64,000 nucleotides of DNA from an uncultured Spirochaetales bacterium (GTDB lineage: Bacteria; Spirochaetota; Spirochaetia; Sphaerochaetales; Sphaerochaetaceae), in the NCBI GenBank assembly GCA_949283305.1, contig CASDRU010000010.1, positions 124,001 to 188,000 of the forward strand, read 5' to 3'. The position numbers were made by a program, and so were the translations under genes. Every line of letters starts with the position of its first letter. The first letter of the stretch is position 1. Positions 24,490 to 31,881 of this stretch are shown one piece after another. Below the pieces are notes generated by a model. It saw only the letters and a list, made by a program, of their open reading frames with translations. It made no database searches and was not told the DNA's origin.

Positions 24490-26292
24490 ATGAAATATTT
24501 CGACAGAACCACAGGTTTTACAATAGCAGATCCGACAATCAACCCTGTAAAGGGACTTACATGCACAAAGGAAGATGTTCTCAAATCTCTTGAGGGCTAT
24601 ATTCTTTCAGCCTCAGGATGGCGTGCTGTCTTTGCAGAGAGCAAAGAAGATGAAGATGATACGAAAAAGGTCAGAATAGAAGATCTGGTAATCACAGAGG
24701 CTGCCACAGAGACATTTATCGAGTATCTTGGAGTTCCTCGTCCGAGAATCCTGATTGGAGTCGATGCGCGCCCTACAGGGCAGGTCCTATGCGATGTGGC
24801 TGTCAGGACTCTTTTGTCCCTCGGCTGTGAGGTCACTCATCTCTTTTTTGCCGCGGCTCCGGAGATTATGGCATATTCAAATGCCGGCTTTGACGGTTTC
24901 TTCTATATTTCCGCAAGCCATAACCCGATAGGTCATAATGGATTCAAGTTCGGAGTAGATGGTGGAGTTTACAACAAAAGCATCATTGACAAGATTATTC
25001 CCATGTTCCTTGAGAAGGTGAACAGGGACGATATTGTCTCTCATGCGATAAAAGTCATCAGCGAAGCAGATCCAGATATCTATGCTGAGGTCCTGATGAA
25101 GCATGATGATGACAAGATAAGGGCTTTTGATTACTACCGCCAGTTCGTGCTGCGCATTGCAACAGCACATAAGCTTTTCAGGATTCCTTTTGGAATTGTC
25201 GCAGAGATGAACGGATCGGCAAGAAGTGCAAGTATAGATATTCCTTATCTTAACAAGATGGGGGCCAAGGTGTGGGCTGTCAACGCTCAGCCAAGGCAGG
25301 TTGCCCATGCCATTGTCCCGGAAGGAGAGAATCTTGAGCTTTGCAGGAAAACGCTTGAGGAGATTCATAAAAAGGACAGTGATTATATTCTCGGCTATGT
25401 TCCTGACAATGATGGGGACAGAGGCAACTTTGTCTATATGAAGCATTCCGAAGGAAGGGCAGACATACTGAATGCCCAGGAAGTTTTTGCTCTTGTTGCC
25501 CTGATAGACCTTGCTCATCAGGTCATGGCCGGAGATAAGAGGCCGGCAATCGCCGTGAACGGGCCGACGAGCAATATAATCGATGAGATAGCATCCCGCC
25601 TTGGGGCAAAGGTGTTCCGTTCCGATGTCGGAGAAGCCAATGTAGTCACGCTTGCAGAGAAGCTCAGGAGTGAAGAAGGCTACCAGGTGCATATCTGTGG
25701 AGAAGGAAGCAACGGAGGAAACATCACGCACCCTGCAAAGGTCCGAGATCCGATGAACTCAATAATGAGCATAGCAAAGCTTTATTCAATTGACGGACTT
25801 TACAGCTTCATATGCTCTAAATTCGGTATCAAGGACTGTGAGCATGTGTCCATAGAGAATGTCATAAATGCTCTTCCACGCTTTACTACGACCCCTGCTT
25901 TCAGCAAGGATGCGGTCATGAGGATAAAGAGTACGGATTTCGATGCTCTCAAGCTCGAGTATGAGAGAATATTCCTTTCTGAGGTCGATTCATATCTTAA
26001 GGACGGTATTGCACAGTACGAGGTCCATCAGATTGAAGGAATAAAGGAGCAGATAGGACTTGGCCCTGAGTTCAGAAACAATCCGTCAAGCGGAGGCTAT
26101 AAGGTGATATTCACTGACAGCGATGGAAATTTTGTCGCATACATCTGGCTCAGCAAGTCAAAGACGGAGCCTGTGATGAGAGTAATGGCGGATGTGAAGG
26201 GAGATAACAAGGCTCTTCACGACAGGCTGCTTTCCTGGCAGAGAAGTCTTGTTCTGCGTGCAGATGATGCTGTAATGGCAAAAAAACAGTGA
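24490..26292 (+). CDS. Phosphoglucomutase/phosphomannomutase family protein
   Basis: A 600-residue alpha-D-phosphohexomutase that moves phosphate between C1 and C6 of a hexose. The active-site phosphoserine loop ISASHNPIGHNG is near residue 141, the metal loop DNDGDRGN near 306, and the sugar-binding GEGSNGG near 410. C-terminal phosphate-binding sequence includes SGGYKVIF. It is longer than bacterial Pgm/ManB (about 450-580). An earlier in-frame ATG exists at 24448, but the TAGAAT promoter element lies inside that frame, and homology begins at 24490. Confidence 0.88.
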   Translation: MKYFDRTTGFTIADPTINPVKGLTCTKEDVLKSLEGYILSASGWRAVFAESKEDEDDTKKVRIEDLVITEAATETFIEYLGVPRPRILIGVDARPTGQVLCDVAVRTLLSLGCEVTHLFFAAAPEIMAYSNAGFDGFFYISASHNPIGHNGFKFGVDGGVYNKSIIDKIIPMFLEKVNRDDIVSHAIKVISEADPDIYAEVLMKHDDDKIRAFDYYRQFVLRIATAHKLFRIPFGIVAEMNGSARSASIDIPYLNKMGAKVWAVNAQPRQVAHAIVPEGENLELCRKTLEEIHKKDSDYILGYVPDNDGDRGNFVYMKHSEGRADILNAQEVFALVALIDLAHQVMAGDKRPAIAVNGPTSNIIDEIASRLGAKVFRSDVGEANVVTLAEKLRSEEGYQVHICGEGSNGGNITHPAKVRDPMNSIMSIAKLYSIDGLYSFICSKFGIKDCEHVSIENVINALPRFTTTPAFSKDAVMRIKSTDFDALKLEYERIFLSEVDSYLKDGIAQYEVHQIEGIKEQIGLGPEFRNNPSSGGYKVIFTDSDGNFVAYIWLSKSKTEPVMRVMADVKGDNKALHDRLLSWQRSLVLRADDAVMAKKQ

Positions 26293-26354
26293 TTTTTTGC
26301 TTTAAACGCTGTTTCTTTGATTGATATCTGAAAAAAAGTGTGTAAAAATTAGCT

Positions 26355-26441
26355 TACCAAGGCGTACTGATTGTCTTTGCATACGTCTGGTGCCCCGAAA
26401 GGGATAAGGAGGTTGCCGCTGCAAGTTCAGCGGTTTTTTTT
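26355..26441 (+). ncRNA. Candidate structured small RNA with own promoter and terminator
   Basis: TTGATA (26321-26326), 16 bases and TAAAAA (26343-26348) predict a start near 26355. Three hairpins follow. The first pairs 26356-26366 with 26382-26391 (ACCA-AGGCGTA with TACGTCT-GGT, one bulge, 15-base loop). The second is CCC-GAAA-GGG (26394-26403), a GNRA tetraloop. The third is CCGCTG (26416-26421) with CAGCGG (26428-26433) followed by eight T. Between the last two lies an exposed AAGGAGG. There is no SRP, 6S or tRNA signature and I recognise no riboswitch class. It may be a free RNA or an attenuated leader for the lipoprotein gene at 26480. Confidence 0.55.
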
Positions 26442-26479
26442 GTAACCTTTGCCTTTTTTTGTTGTTTCTAGATTTGCAT

Positions 26480-27136
26480 ATGAGAAAACTTCTTTTTCCT
26501 CTTGTTATTTCATTACTTCTTTTTTCATGCACTTCTACAGGTGATTTTGTCCCGCCTCACTCAGCCCTTGATGTCAAGATAGAAGAGAGCATCAGCGTTG
26601 AGGAAGAAAAAGAAGAAGTTTCAGCTCCTGTATTTTCAGGCGAGGTGGAGATAGCCGCTGAGACTGAAGAAGAGACTGCTGAGACAGAAGAGGAGAAAGA
26701 AGAATCTGCTATAGCAGAACAAGTGGAAGAAATTTCTGTTAACGATGACAGTGCCAAAGAAGAAGTGCCATCTGAGGAAGCTCCAGAGAGCGTCAAAGAA
26801 GAAGATGTGGCAGAAAGTCCTTCTGTCGCTGAGGCTGAGGAAGCAGATATAACAGGCAATGATGTTTCTCAAATCGGGCTTGACAGCAAAGCTGATGAGA
26901 TAATGCTCACATCTTTCATAATGGCAGCAGTCATGGTGCTTATCGTATCTCTTTCCACGATAATCAGGAGCAACAGCACAAGAAGAATGCCTGTGCTAAT
27001 TTCCATAGTCCTTGCATTGCTTTTTACAGCAATACCGATGATAGCATCAGTCATAATAAGCGGATGGAATAACCTTTATTATGCTTATCTTGTCCTCTTG
27101 CTCACATTCTTCATAATCAGGGGAAAGAAGAACTAG
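26480..27136 (+). CDS. Acidic lipoprotein with C-terminal membrane segments
   Basis: A 218-residue protein of unknown function. Residues 1-17 are a lipoprotein signal ending LLFSC. Residues 30-130 are highly acidic and low in complexity, mostly Glu, Ser, Val and Ala. The C-terminal 80 residues form three hydrophobic segments (starting SFIMAAVMVLIVSLST, then VLISIVLALLFTAIPMI, then YYAYLVLLLTFFII) and end in RGKKN. A lipid anchor plus membrane spans is unusual. An earlier TTG at 26459 is less likely because homology to signal peptides begins at 26480. It follows the candidate small RNA and overlaps the ROK gene by four bases tail to tail. Confidence 0.7.
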   Translation: MRKLLFPLVISLLLFSCTSTGDFVPPHSALDVKIEESISVEEEKEEVSAPVFSGEVEIAAETEEETAETEEEKEESAIAEQVEEISVNDDSAKEEVPSEEAPESVKEEDVAESPSVAEAEEADITGNDVSQIGLDSKADEIMLTSFIMAAVMVLIVSLSTIIRSNSTRRMPVLISIVLALLFTAIPMIASVIISGWNNLYYAYLVLLLTFFIIRGKKN

Positions 27137-28113
27137 AACTTTTCTGCCTTCTTTATGAGGTCCAGCATTCTTTTCTTGTAGAAGAATGTGTCGAGAGCGA
27201 TGATGGCTGAGCCTTCAATTTCTCCTCTTTGAGAACAAGCGCATCTTATCTCCATGCCTCCTGTTAAACTGTTCACTCTGTTTTTAAGAGTCAAAAGCAT
27301 ATTCTGGCAAAGCAGGGAAAGGCTTCCCATGAGAATAACTGCATCTATATTGAGGACCATGCATGCAGATGCTATCTTGTCAGCAACGCTGAGTATGTAG
27401 TCCACATTCTCTTCATCCTTCTGGGAAAAAAGGGATGATGAGGTGGTGCCTTTTCTCCTTGAGATGCTTTTTATGCTTTCAAATCCCTCAAACAGAGGAT
27501 CAAGCTTCATAAATGAGCTACCGCCGTAAAGTGCTGATGGCTCATCATCAAGGTCTACAAAGAGAAGTCTGTCTTCCTCCTTTTTCATTTTCTCTCTTTC
27601 GTTGACGCATCTTGCGGTTATGGGAGAGACGGAAATGGAGGGAAAGCTGATCTGGCTGAAGAAAAATGAAAGATCCTCATCCGTTGCCGCAACCATGCCG
27701 TAAATCTTCTCGCTGTCGTTTTTTATGATTCTTTTCAGCGATTGCTGGAAATTTTCTGAAAGGGTCTTTCTCTCAAGTCCTCTGGAAAAGCGTTCGAGTC
27801 TTATGGTTTTCCCAAGGGTATCTGATGCAGCCAGATAGCAGCCTGTTTTATCGAGTGTCATTGAAAGCACGATGCCGGATGCCCTGTTGATTTCAAGCAA
27901 TGTCCCAGGACGTCCTGAAGAATAGAAGATCTTGCTGCTCTCCTTGACCAGTCCTTCCTTTATGAGTGCATCGACAATTTCTGATATAGAAACTTTATTC
28001 AAAAGAAGATATCTGCTGAGTTCTGCTCTTGTCGGGCTTTCCAGACTCTTTATTGCAGAGAGAACCTTCAGCTTGTTTATCTTTCTGGCATTGTCCGGTT
28101 TAGAGAAATCCAT
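27133..28113 (-). CDS. ROK-type transcriptional regulator, divergent sugar domain
   Basis: A 326-residue protein with a MarR-like winged helix at residues 10-70 (SPTRAELSRYLLLNKVSISEIVDALIKEG) and GRPGTLLEI, the usual link into a ROK domain. The ROK part is weak: the DxGxT phosphate motif and the CxCGxxGC zinc site are not visible, so it may no longer bind sugar in the normal way. Target unknown; the divergent neighbour is htpG. An extended -10 TGC-TACTCT lies six bases before the ATG. Confidence 0.72.
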   Translation of the reverse strand: MDFSKPDNARKINKLKVLSAIKSLESPTRAELSRYLLLNKVSISEIVDALIKEGLVKESSKIFYSSGRPGTLLEINRASGIVLSMTLDKTGCYLAASDTLGKTIRLERFSRGLERKTLSENFQQSLKRIIKNDSEKIYGMVAATDEDLSFFFSQISFPSISVSPITARCVNEREKMKKEEDRLLFVDLDDEPSALYGGSSFMKLDPLFEGFESIKSISRRKGTTSSSLFSQKDEENVDYILSVADKIASACMVLNIDAVILMGSLSLLCQNMLLTLKNRVNSLTGGMEIRCACSQRGEIEGSAIIALDTFFYKKRMLDLIKKAEKF

Positions 28114-28119
28114 AAGAAA

Positions 28120-28128
28120 AGAGTAGCA
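28120..28128 (-). promoter_or_regulatory. Predicted extended -10 of the ROK gene
   Basis: On the minus strand TGC-TACTCT (28128-28120) ends six bases before the ATG at 28113, with no ribosome binding site, consistent with leaderless transcription. Confidence 0.5.
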
Positions 28129-28155
28129 GAAAAAGAGGCAAAATGGAATCTTCTC

Positions 28156-28184
28156 TTGCCTGATTGCTTCTTTCTGCTTATTTT
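28156..28184 (+). promoter_or_regulatory. Predicted promoter of htpG
   Basis: TTGCCT (28156-28161), 17 bases, TATTTT (28179-28184), then a leader with GAGGAG before the ATG. I see no CIRCE heat-shock operator. Confidence 0.5.
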
Positions 28185-28205
28185 CTAATGCTGAGGAGAT
28201 AATTT

Positions 28206-30080
28206 ATGTCACAGAAAAAATTCAAGACAGAAGTTGCGGATTTGCTTAAGCTCATAATCCATTCATTATACTCAAACAAGGAGATTTTTCTCAGGGAGCT
28301 TATATCTAACTCTTCTGATGCTATAGACAAGCTCAAATACCTTTCACTTACAGACGGCTCTCTCAAAGGCTATTCTTTTGACCCGAGAATCCAGCTTTCA
28401 TTTGATGAGGAGAAGAAGACTCTGACAATAAGCGATAACGGTATTGGAATGAATGAGGATGACCTTAACAACAACCTTGGAACGATTGCTTCCAGCGGAA
28501 CAAGGAAATTCCTTGAAAGCCTGAGCGATGAGCAGAAAAAAGACAGTAATCTGATAGGCCAGTTCGGAGTAGGTTTCTATTCTGCTTTCATGGTTGCAGA
28601 GAAAATAGAGGTCGTTACAAGAAAAGCCGGAGAAGAAGAGGCATATAAGTGGACAAGTGACGGAAGAAGCGGTTATGAGATTGAAAAGGCAGAGAGAAGC
28701 GAGCAGGGAAGCACCATAACACTTTTCATGAACAGTGATTCAACAAGTTTCCTTAACCGCTATGAGCTTGAACGCCTCATAAAGAAATATTCAGATTATG
28801 TTGCTTATCCGATTTATCTTGAATATGAGAAAACAAATTACAATTACGAGAAAAAGGATGAAAAGGGTGAGCCGGAAAAGACAGTTGAGCACAAGAATGA
28901 GCAGATAAACTCAGCAATAGCTCTCTGGAGAAAGAGCAAGAGCTCGATCAAGGAAGAGGAATACAAGGATTTTTACAAGAACAACTGGTATGACTCAGAA
29001 GATCCTCTTTTCTATATGCACAGCAAGGTTGAGGGGGCAACTGAGTACACAACACTTTTCTATATTCCTCAGCATGCTCCGTTTGATATGAACTATGCGG
29101 ATTACAAGCCGGGCGTGAAGCTTTATGTCAAGAGAGTATACATTACAGATGATGACAAGGAGCTTCTTCCTGTCTACCTGCGCTTTGTCAGAGGCATAAT
29201 CGACAGTGAGGACCTGCCGCTCAATGTATCCAGGGAGATCCTTCAGGAAAACAGGATCATGGCAAGCATCAGAAGCTCATCTGTCAAAAAGATTCTTGGA
29301 GAGTTCAAGAAGATTAGTGAGAACAATCCTGAGCTTTATGATAAGTTCATCAAAGAGTACAACCGCCCGCTGAAGGAAGGACTTTACTCGGATTATGCAA
29401 ACAGGGATGCCCTGTTGGCCCTTGTGCGGTATCATTCAAGCTCAGAGGACGGATATGTCTCTCTTCAGAAGTACAAAGAGAGGATGAAGGAAGGCCAGAA
29501 GAGCATATATTATATCTCTGGAGGAAGCCTTGATACCCTTAAATCCTCACCGCTCATTTCCTCATATACGGAAAAGGGATACGAGGTTCTCATCATGGAT
29601 GATGATATTGATGAGATTGTGCTTACTTCCCTTTATGAATATGAAGGTCTGCCTTTCAAGGCAATCAATAAGACAGGTGCTCTTGATGAGATAAAGGATG
29701 AGAATGATGACAAGCTCAAGGAAGAGAAGAAGGCCGTTGCCGAGAAGGTGAAGAAGGCTCTTGGAGACAAAGTCAAGGATGTTGTCATCTCAAGCCGCCT
29801 TGATTCCTCAGTCTCATCCTGCATCCTCATGGATGAGAATGATCCTTCAGTACAGATGCAGCGTCTCATGAAGCAGATGGGAAATGAAGGAATTGAAGTC
29901 AAGCCTATTCTTGAGATAAACCCGAAGAGCCCTGTTATAAACAAGGTTGAGGCAAGCGAGGATGAGGAGTACGTGAAAGCAGTTTCAGAGGTGCTTCTTG
30001 ATCAGGCGCTCCTTCAGGAAGGCGTCATGATAAAAGATGCTCTTGCTTTTGCAAAGAATCTTACTAGACTGCTTGGCTGA
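28206..30080 (+). CDS. htpG: Hsp90-family molecular chaperone HtpG
   Basis: ATP-dependent cytosolic chaperone that works as a dimer on late folding intermediates. The 624-residue protein has the N-terminal GHKL ATPase: SLYSNKEIFLRELISNSSDAIDKL (residues about 18-41, with the catalytic Glu and the Asn), ISDNGIGM and GQFGVGFYSAFMV. The middle domain has LPLNVSREILQ with the conserved arginine. The C-terminal dimerisation region ends without an MEEVD tail, as in bacteria. A terminator follows directly. Confidence 0.97.
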   Translation: MSQKKFKTEVADLLKLIIHSLYSNKEIFLRELISNSSDAIDKLKYLSLTDGSLKGYSFDPRIQLSFDEEKKTLTISDNGIGMNEDDLNNNLGTIASSGTRKFLESLSDEQKKDSNLIGQFGVGFYSAFMVAEKIEVVTRKAGEEEAYKWTSDGRSGYEIEKAERSEQGSTITLFMNSDSTSFLNRYELERLIKKYSDYVAYPIYLEYEKTNYNYEKKDEKGEPEKTVEHKNEQINSAIALWRKSKSSIKEEEYKDFYKNNWYDSEDPLFYMHSKVEGATEYTTLFYIPQHAPFDMNYADYKPGVKLYVKRVYITDDDKELLPVYLRFVRGIIDSEDLPLNVSREILQENRIMASIRSSSVKKILGEFKKISENNPELYDKFIKEYNRPLKEGLYSDYANRDALLALVRYHSSSEDGYVSLQKYKERMKEGQKSIYYISGGSLDTLKSSPLISSYTEKGYEVLIMDDDIDEIVLTSLYEYEGLPFKAINKTGALDEIKDENDDKLKEEKKAVAEKVKKALGDKVKDVVISSRLDSSVSSCILMDENDPSVQMQRLMKQMGNEGIEVKPILEINPKSPVINKVEASEDEEYVKAVSEVLLDQALLQEGVMIKDALAFAKNLTRLLG

Positions 30081-30097
30081 AATTAATGTAAATTTAG

Positions 30098-30123
30098 ATG
30101 GGAGCACTGCTCCCATATTTTTT
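30098..30123 (+). terminator. Intrinsic terminator after htpG
   Basis: ATGGGAGC (30098-30105) pairs with GCTCCCAT (30109-30116) around ACT, followed by A and six T. Confidence 0.88.
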
Positions 30124-30136
30124 ACAAGGACGAATT

Positions 30137-30943
30137 ATGGTAGAAATAAGCTTTGAATCCATTCTGACGGCTATTTTAGATCGCGCGCTTGCAGTTGTAG
30201 TCATAATTCTTGTGACACTTGTTGTCACCAAGCTCGTAAAGAGTTTTTTTTTACGTCTTGCAAGGAATAGCACAAGGGTGTCCCCTTTGATATGCTCTGT
30301 AGTCAGGAAGACAATTAATTTCATTCTCTGGGTATGCACCACGATTTCTCTTTTATATGTTTTCGGAATAAACGTAACACCGATTATAACAGGACTCGGA
30401 GTTACAGGAGTCGTTCTTGGTTTTGCTCTTCAGGAGTCTGTTTCATCCTTTTTCAGCGGATTTCTCATTGCTGTTACAAATCCGTTCAGAATCGGCGATT
30501 ATGTTGACATCGACTCTGTAAGCGGTACAGTTGTCTCTATGGATCTGCTGAGTGTCACTTTAGGAGGTGCAGACAACAGAAAGATAACACTTTCGAACAA
30601 AACAGTGTGGGGGAGCGTAATAGTCAACTATTCAGATATAGAAAAGAGAAGGATGGACATGGTTGTCCAGGTTGCCTATAACAGCGATATAGATAAGGTC
30701 AAGCAGGTGATAAAAGGCCTCATTTCATCATATCCTGAAATCCTTGAGAATCCTGCGCCTGTTGTAGAACTCAGCAAGCTCAATGACTCTTCGCTTGATT
30801 TCGTTGTCCGTCCATGGGTGAAGCCTGAAAATTACTGGCCGGTCTACTGGAGGTTCCAGCAGGATATAGTCGAGGCTCTTAGAAAAGAGAATATCGAAAT
30901 CCCGTATGACAAGCTGGATGTGAATATAATCAGCAAGAGCTGA
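30137..30943 (+). CDS. mscS: Small-conductance mechanosensitive channel (MscS family)
   Basis: Inner-membrane channel that opens under membrane tension to release solutes in hypo-osmotic shock. The 268-residue length suits the minimal MscS type. Three N-terminal spans lead into the pore helix GLGVTGVVLGFALQESVSSFFSG, then the beta domain FRIGDYVDID and VSMDLLSVTLGGADNRKITLSN, and an alpha/beta C-terminal cage. An earlier ATG at 30098 lies inside the htpG terminator, so the start at 30137, with AAGGA upstream, is preferred. Confidence 0.93.
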   Translation: MVEISFESILTAILDRALAVVVIILVTLVVTKLVKSFFLRLARNSTRVSPLICSVVRKTINFILWVCTTISLLYVFGINVTPIITGLGVTGVVLGFALQESVSSFFSGFLIAVTNPFRIGDYVDIDSVSGTVVSMDLLSVTLGGADNRKITLSNKTVWGSVIVNYSDIEKRRMDMVVQVAYNSDIDKVKQVIKGLISSYPEILENPAPVVELSKLNDSSLDFVVRPWVKPENYWPVYWRFQQDIVEALRKENIEIPYDKLDVNIISKS

Positions 30944-30951
30944 AAATGTTG

Positions 30952-30982
30952 ATGGGCAGGATTTCCTGCCCATTTGTTTTTT
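30952..30982 (+). terminator. Intrinsic terminator after mscS
   Basis: ATGGGCAGG (30952-30960) and CCTGCCCAT (30965-30973) with a 4-base loop and a T-rich tail. It lies between convergent mscS and rlmE. Confidence 0.88.
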
Positions 30983-30989
30983 CTATATA

Positions 30990-31589
30990 TTATTTTTTAT
31001 TCAGTCCAATGAGAAAAATCTCAAAGCTGTCATCACGTGATGCCTTTGGCTTGAAGGCTTTTGCTTTCTCAAAGATTGTTCTCATGTTCTTGAGAATAAC
31101 CTCCTGGCCTCCTCCCTGGAAAATCTTTATAACAAGGTTGCCGCCTTTCTTGAGCTGCTCCTGAGCAAGCATGAGGACATTCTCAGCCAGAGCTTCGCTT
31201 CTTGTTGTGTCCACAGTGCGGTTGCCTGTTGTCATAGGAGCGGCATCGCTTATTATCGCATCATATGGGCCAAGCTCAACAAGACGTGCTCTTACCTGAA
31301 CGCTGAATGCATCCCCTGTTATTTCTGTGACTGTAGGGGGAACAGGTGAGAGATTGAGAGGGTTGAGATCGCATGAGACAATTCTTCCGTTGCCTTTTAT
31401 GAGCATTCTGTGCGTATAAAGAGTCCACGATCCTGGGGCAGCTCCAACATCAAGGACAGTGTCTCCAGGTTTGATTATCCTGTGATTCTGATTGATTTCC
31501 TCAAGCTTGTAAACACTTCTTGCGGGGTAACCTTCCTTATGTGCTTTCTGAGTATATGAGTCTGCTTTGTCCCGTCTTGAATTTGCCAT
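30990..31589 (-). CDS. rlmE: 23S rRNA 2'-O-ribose methyltransferase RlmE (FtsJ)
   Basis: Methylates the ribose of U2552 in the A-loop of 23S rRNA on the assembled large subunit, using S-adenosylmethionine. The 199-residue protein has the SAM motif LDVGAAPGSWT and a complete K-D-K-E tetrad: Lys in RSVYKLEEI, Asp in IISDAAPMTTGN, Lys in LVIKIFQGG and Glu in DSFEIFLIG. A TAAACT hexamer lies six bases upstream of the ATG without a ribosome site. A 10-base-pair hairpin with a T run on this strand lies just upstream. Confidence 0.96.
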   Translation of the reverse strand: MANSRRDKADSYTQKAHKEGYPARSVYKLEEINQNHRIIKPGDTVLDVGAAPGSWTLYTHRMLIKGNGRIVSCDLNPLNLSPVPPTVTEITGDAFSVQVRARLVELGPYDAIISDAAPMTTGNRTVDTTRSEALAENVLMLAQEQLKKGGNLVIKIFQGGGQEVILKNMRTIFEKAKAFKPKASRDDSFEIFLIGLNKK

Positions 31590-31613
31590 AGAAAAAGTTT
31601 AATAAAAATGCAG

Positions 31614-31661
31614 AAAATAAAAAAGCATCGTCAGTAATGGGTGGGAGAAATCTGACGATGC
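31614..31661 (-). terminator. Perfect 10-bp hairpin with T tract upstream of rlmE
   Basis: GCATCGTCAG (31625-31634) and CTGACGATGC (31652-31661) are perfect arms around 17 bases. On the minus strand the stem is followed by TTTTTTATTTT, a terminator form, and the loop reads ATTTCTCCCACCCATTA, rich in C and complementary to Shine-Dalgarno sequence. It could end a minus-strand transcript coming from the region between pullulanase and rlmE. Confidence 0.7.
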
Positions 31662-31725
31662 AATATAATCTGTTGCTCTGAATATTTCAATGCAAAACCC
31701 ATGCCAGCTGTAGTTTTTGGGTAAA

Positions 31726-31768
31726 TGTGAAGAAAATTCACAATAAAAGGTGTGAATATTTTTCACAC
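31726..31768. repeat. Twin palindromes TGTGAA-N5-TTCACA
   Basis: Two perfect inverted repeats, 31726-31742 and 31752-31768 (the second extends to GTGTGAA/TTCACAC, 31750-31768), with centres 25 bases apart. They resemble operator halves of CRP-type (TGTGA/TCACA) and Rex-type (TTGTGAA/TTCACAA) regulators, but the inner spacing is one base different from either. They could also be RNA hairpins in a minus-strand transcript. Confidence 0.6.
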
Positions 31769-31783
31769 TGTGCATTATTTGCG

Positions 31784-31811
31784 CAATAAAGAAGGCGCCG
31801 TTTTGGCGCCT
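31784..31811 (-). terminator. Probable terminator of the add-pullulanase operon
   Basis: AGGCGCC (31793-31799) and GGCGCCT (31805-31811) with a 5-base loop; on the minus strand TCTTTATT follows. It lies about 70 bases after the pullulanase stop. The T tract is imperfect, so read-through is possible. Confidence 0.6.
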
Positions 31812-31881
31812 GTTATGCTAAAAAAGGAGGTTGAAAAAACTGTTTGCTCTGTAACCATAAACATGCAACAAGCATGCCAAG

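Noticed and set aside
24877-25731. 284-codon minus-strand open frame
   Set aside because: Shadow of the phosphohexomutase gene, which contains all active-site loops.
26355-26441. Possible SRP RNA, 6S RNA or tRNA
   Set aside because: The SRP domain IV GGAA loop with its flanking internal loops, the 6S central bubble and a T-arm GTTC sequence are all absent.
28114-28205. CIRCE-type heat-shock operator upstream of htpG
   Set aside because: No TTAGCACTC-N9-GAGTGCTAA-like inverted repeat is visible.
31662-31669. TATAAT on the plus strand (and TATATT on the minus) beside the 10-bp hairpin
   Set aside because: No -35 at a suitable distance on the plus strand; on the minus strand the start would fall inside the hairpin arm. 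Not listed as a promoter.
31822-31853. AAGGAGG followed by TTG and a seven-codon frame resembling the start of a signal peptide
   Set aside because: The spacing between the site and the TTG is zero and the frame stops after seven codons; probably chance or a decayed remnant.
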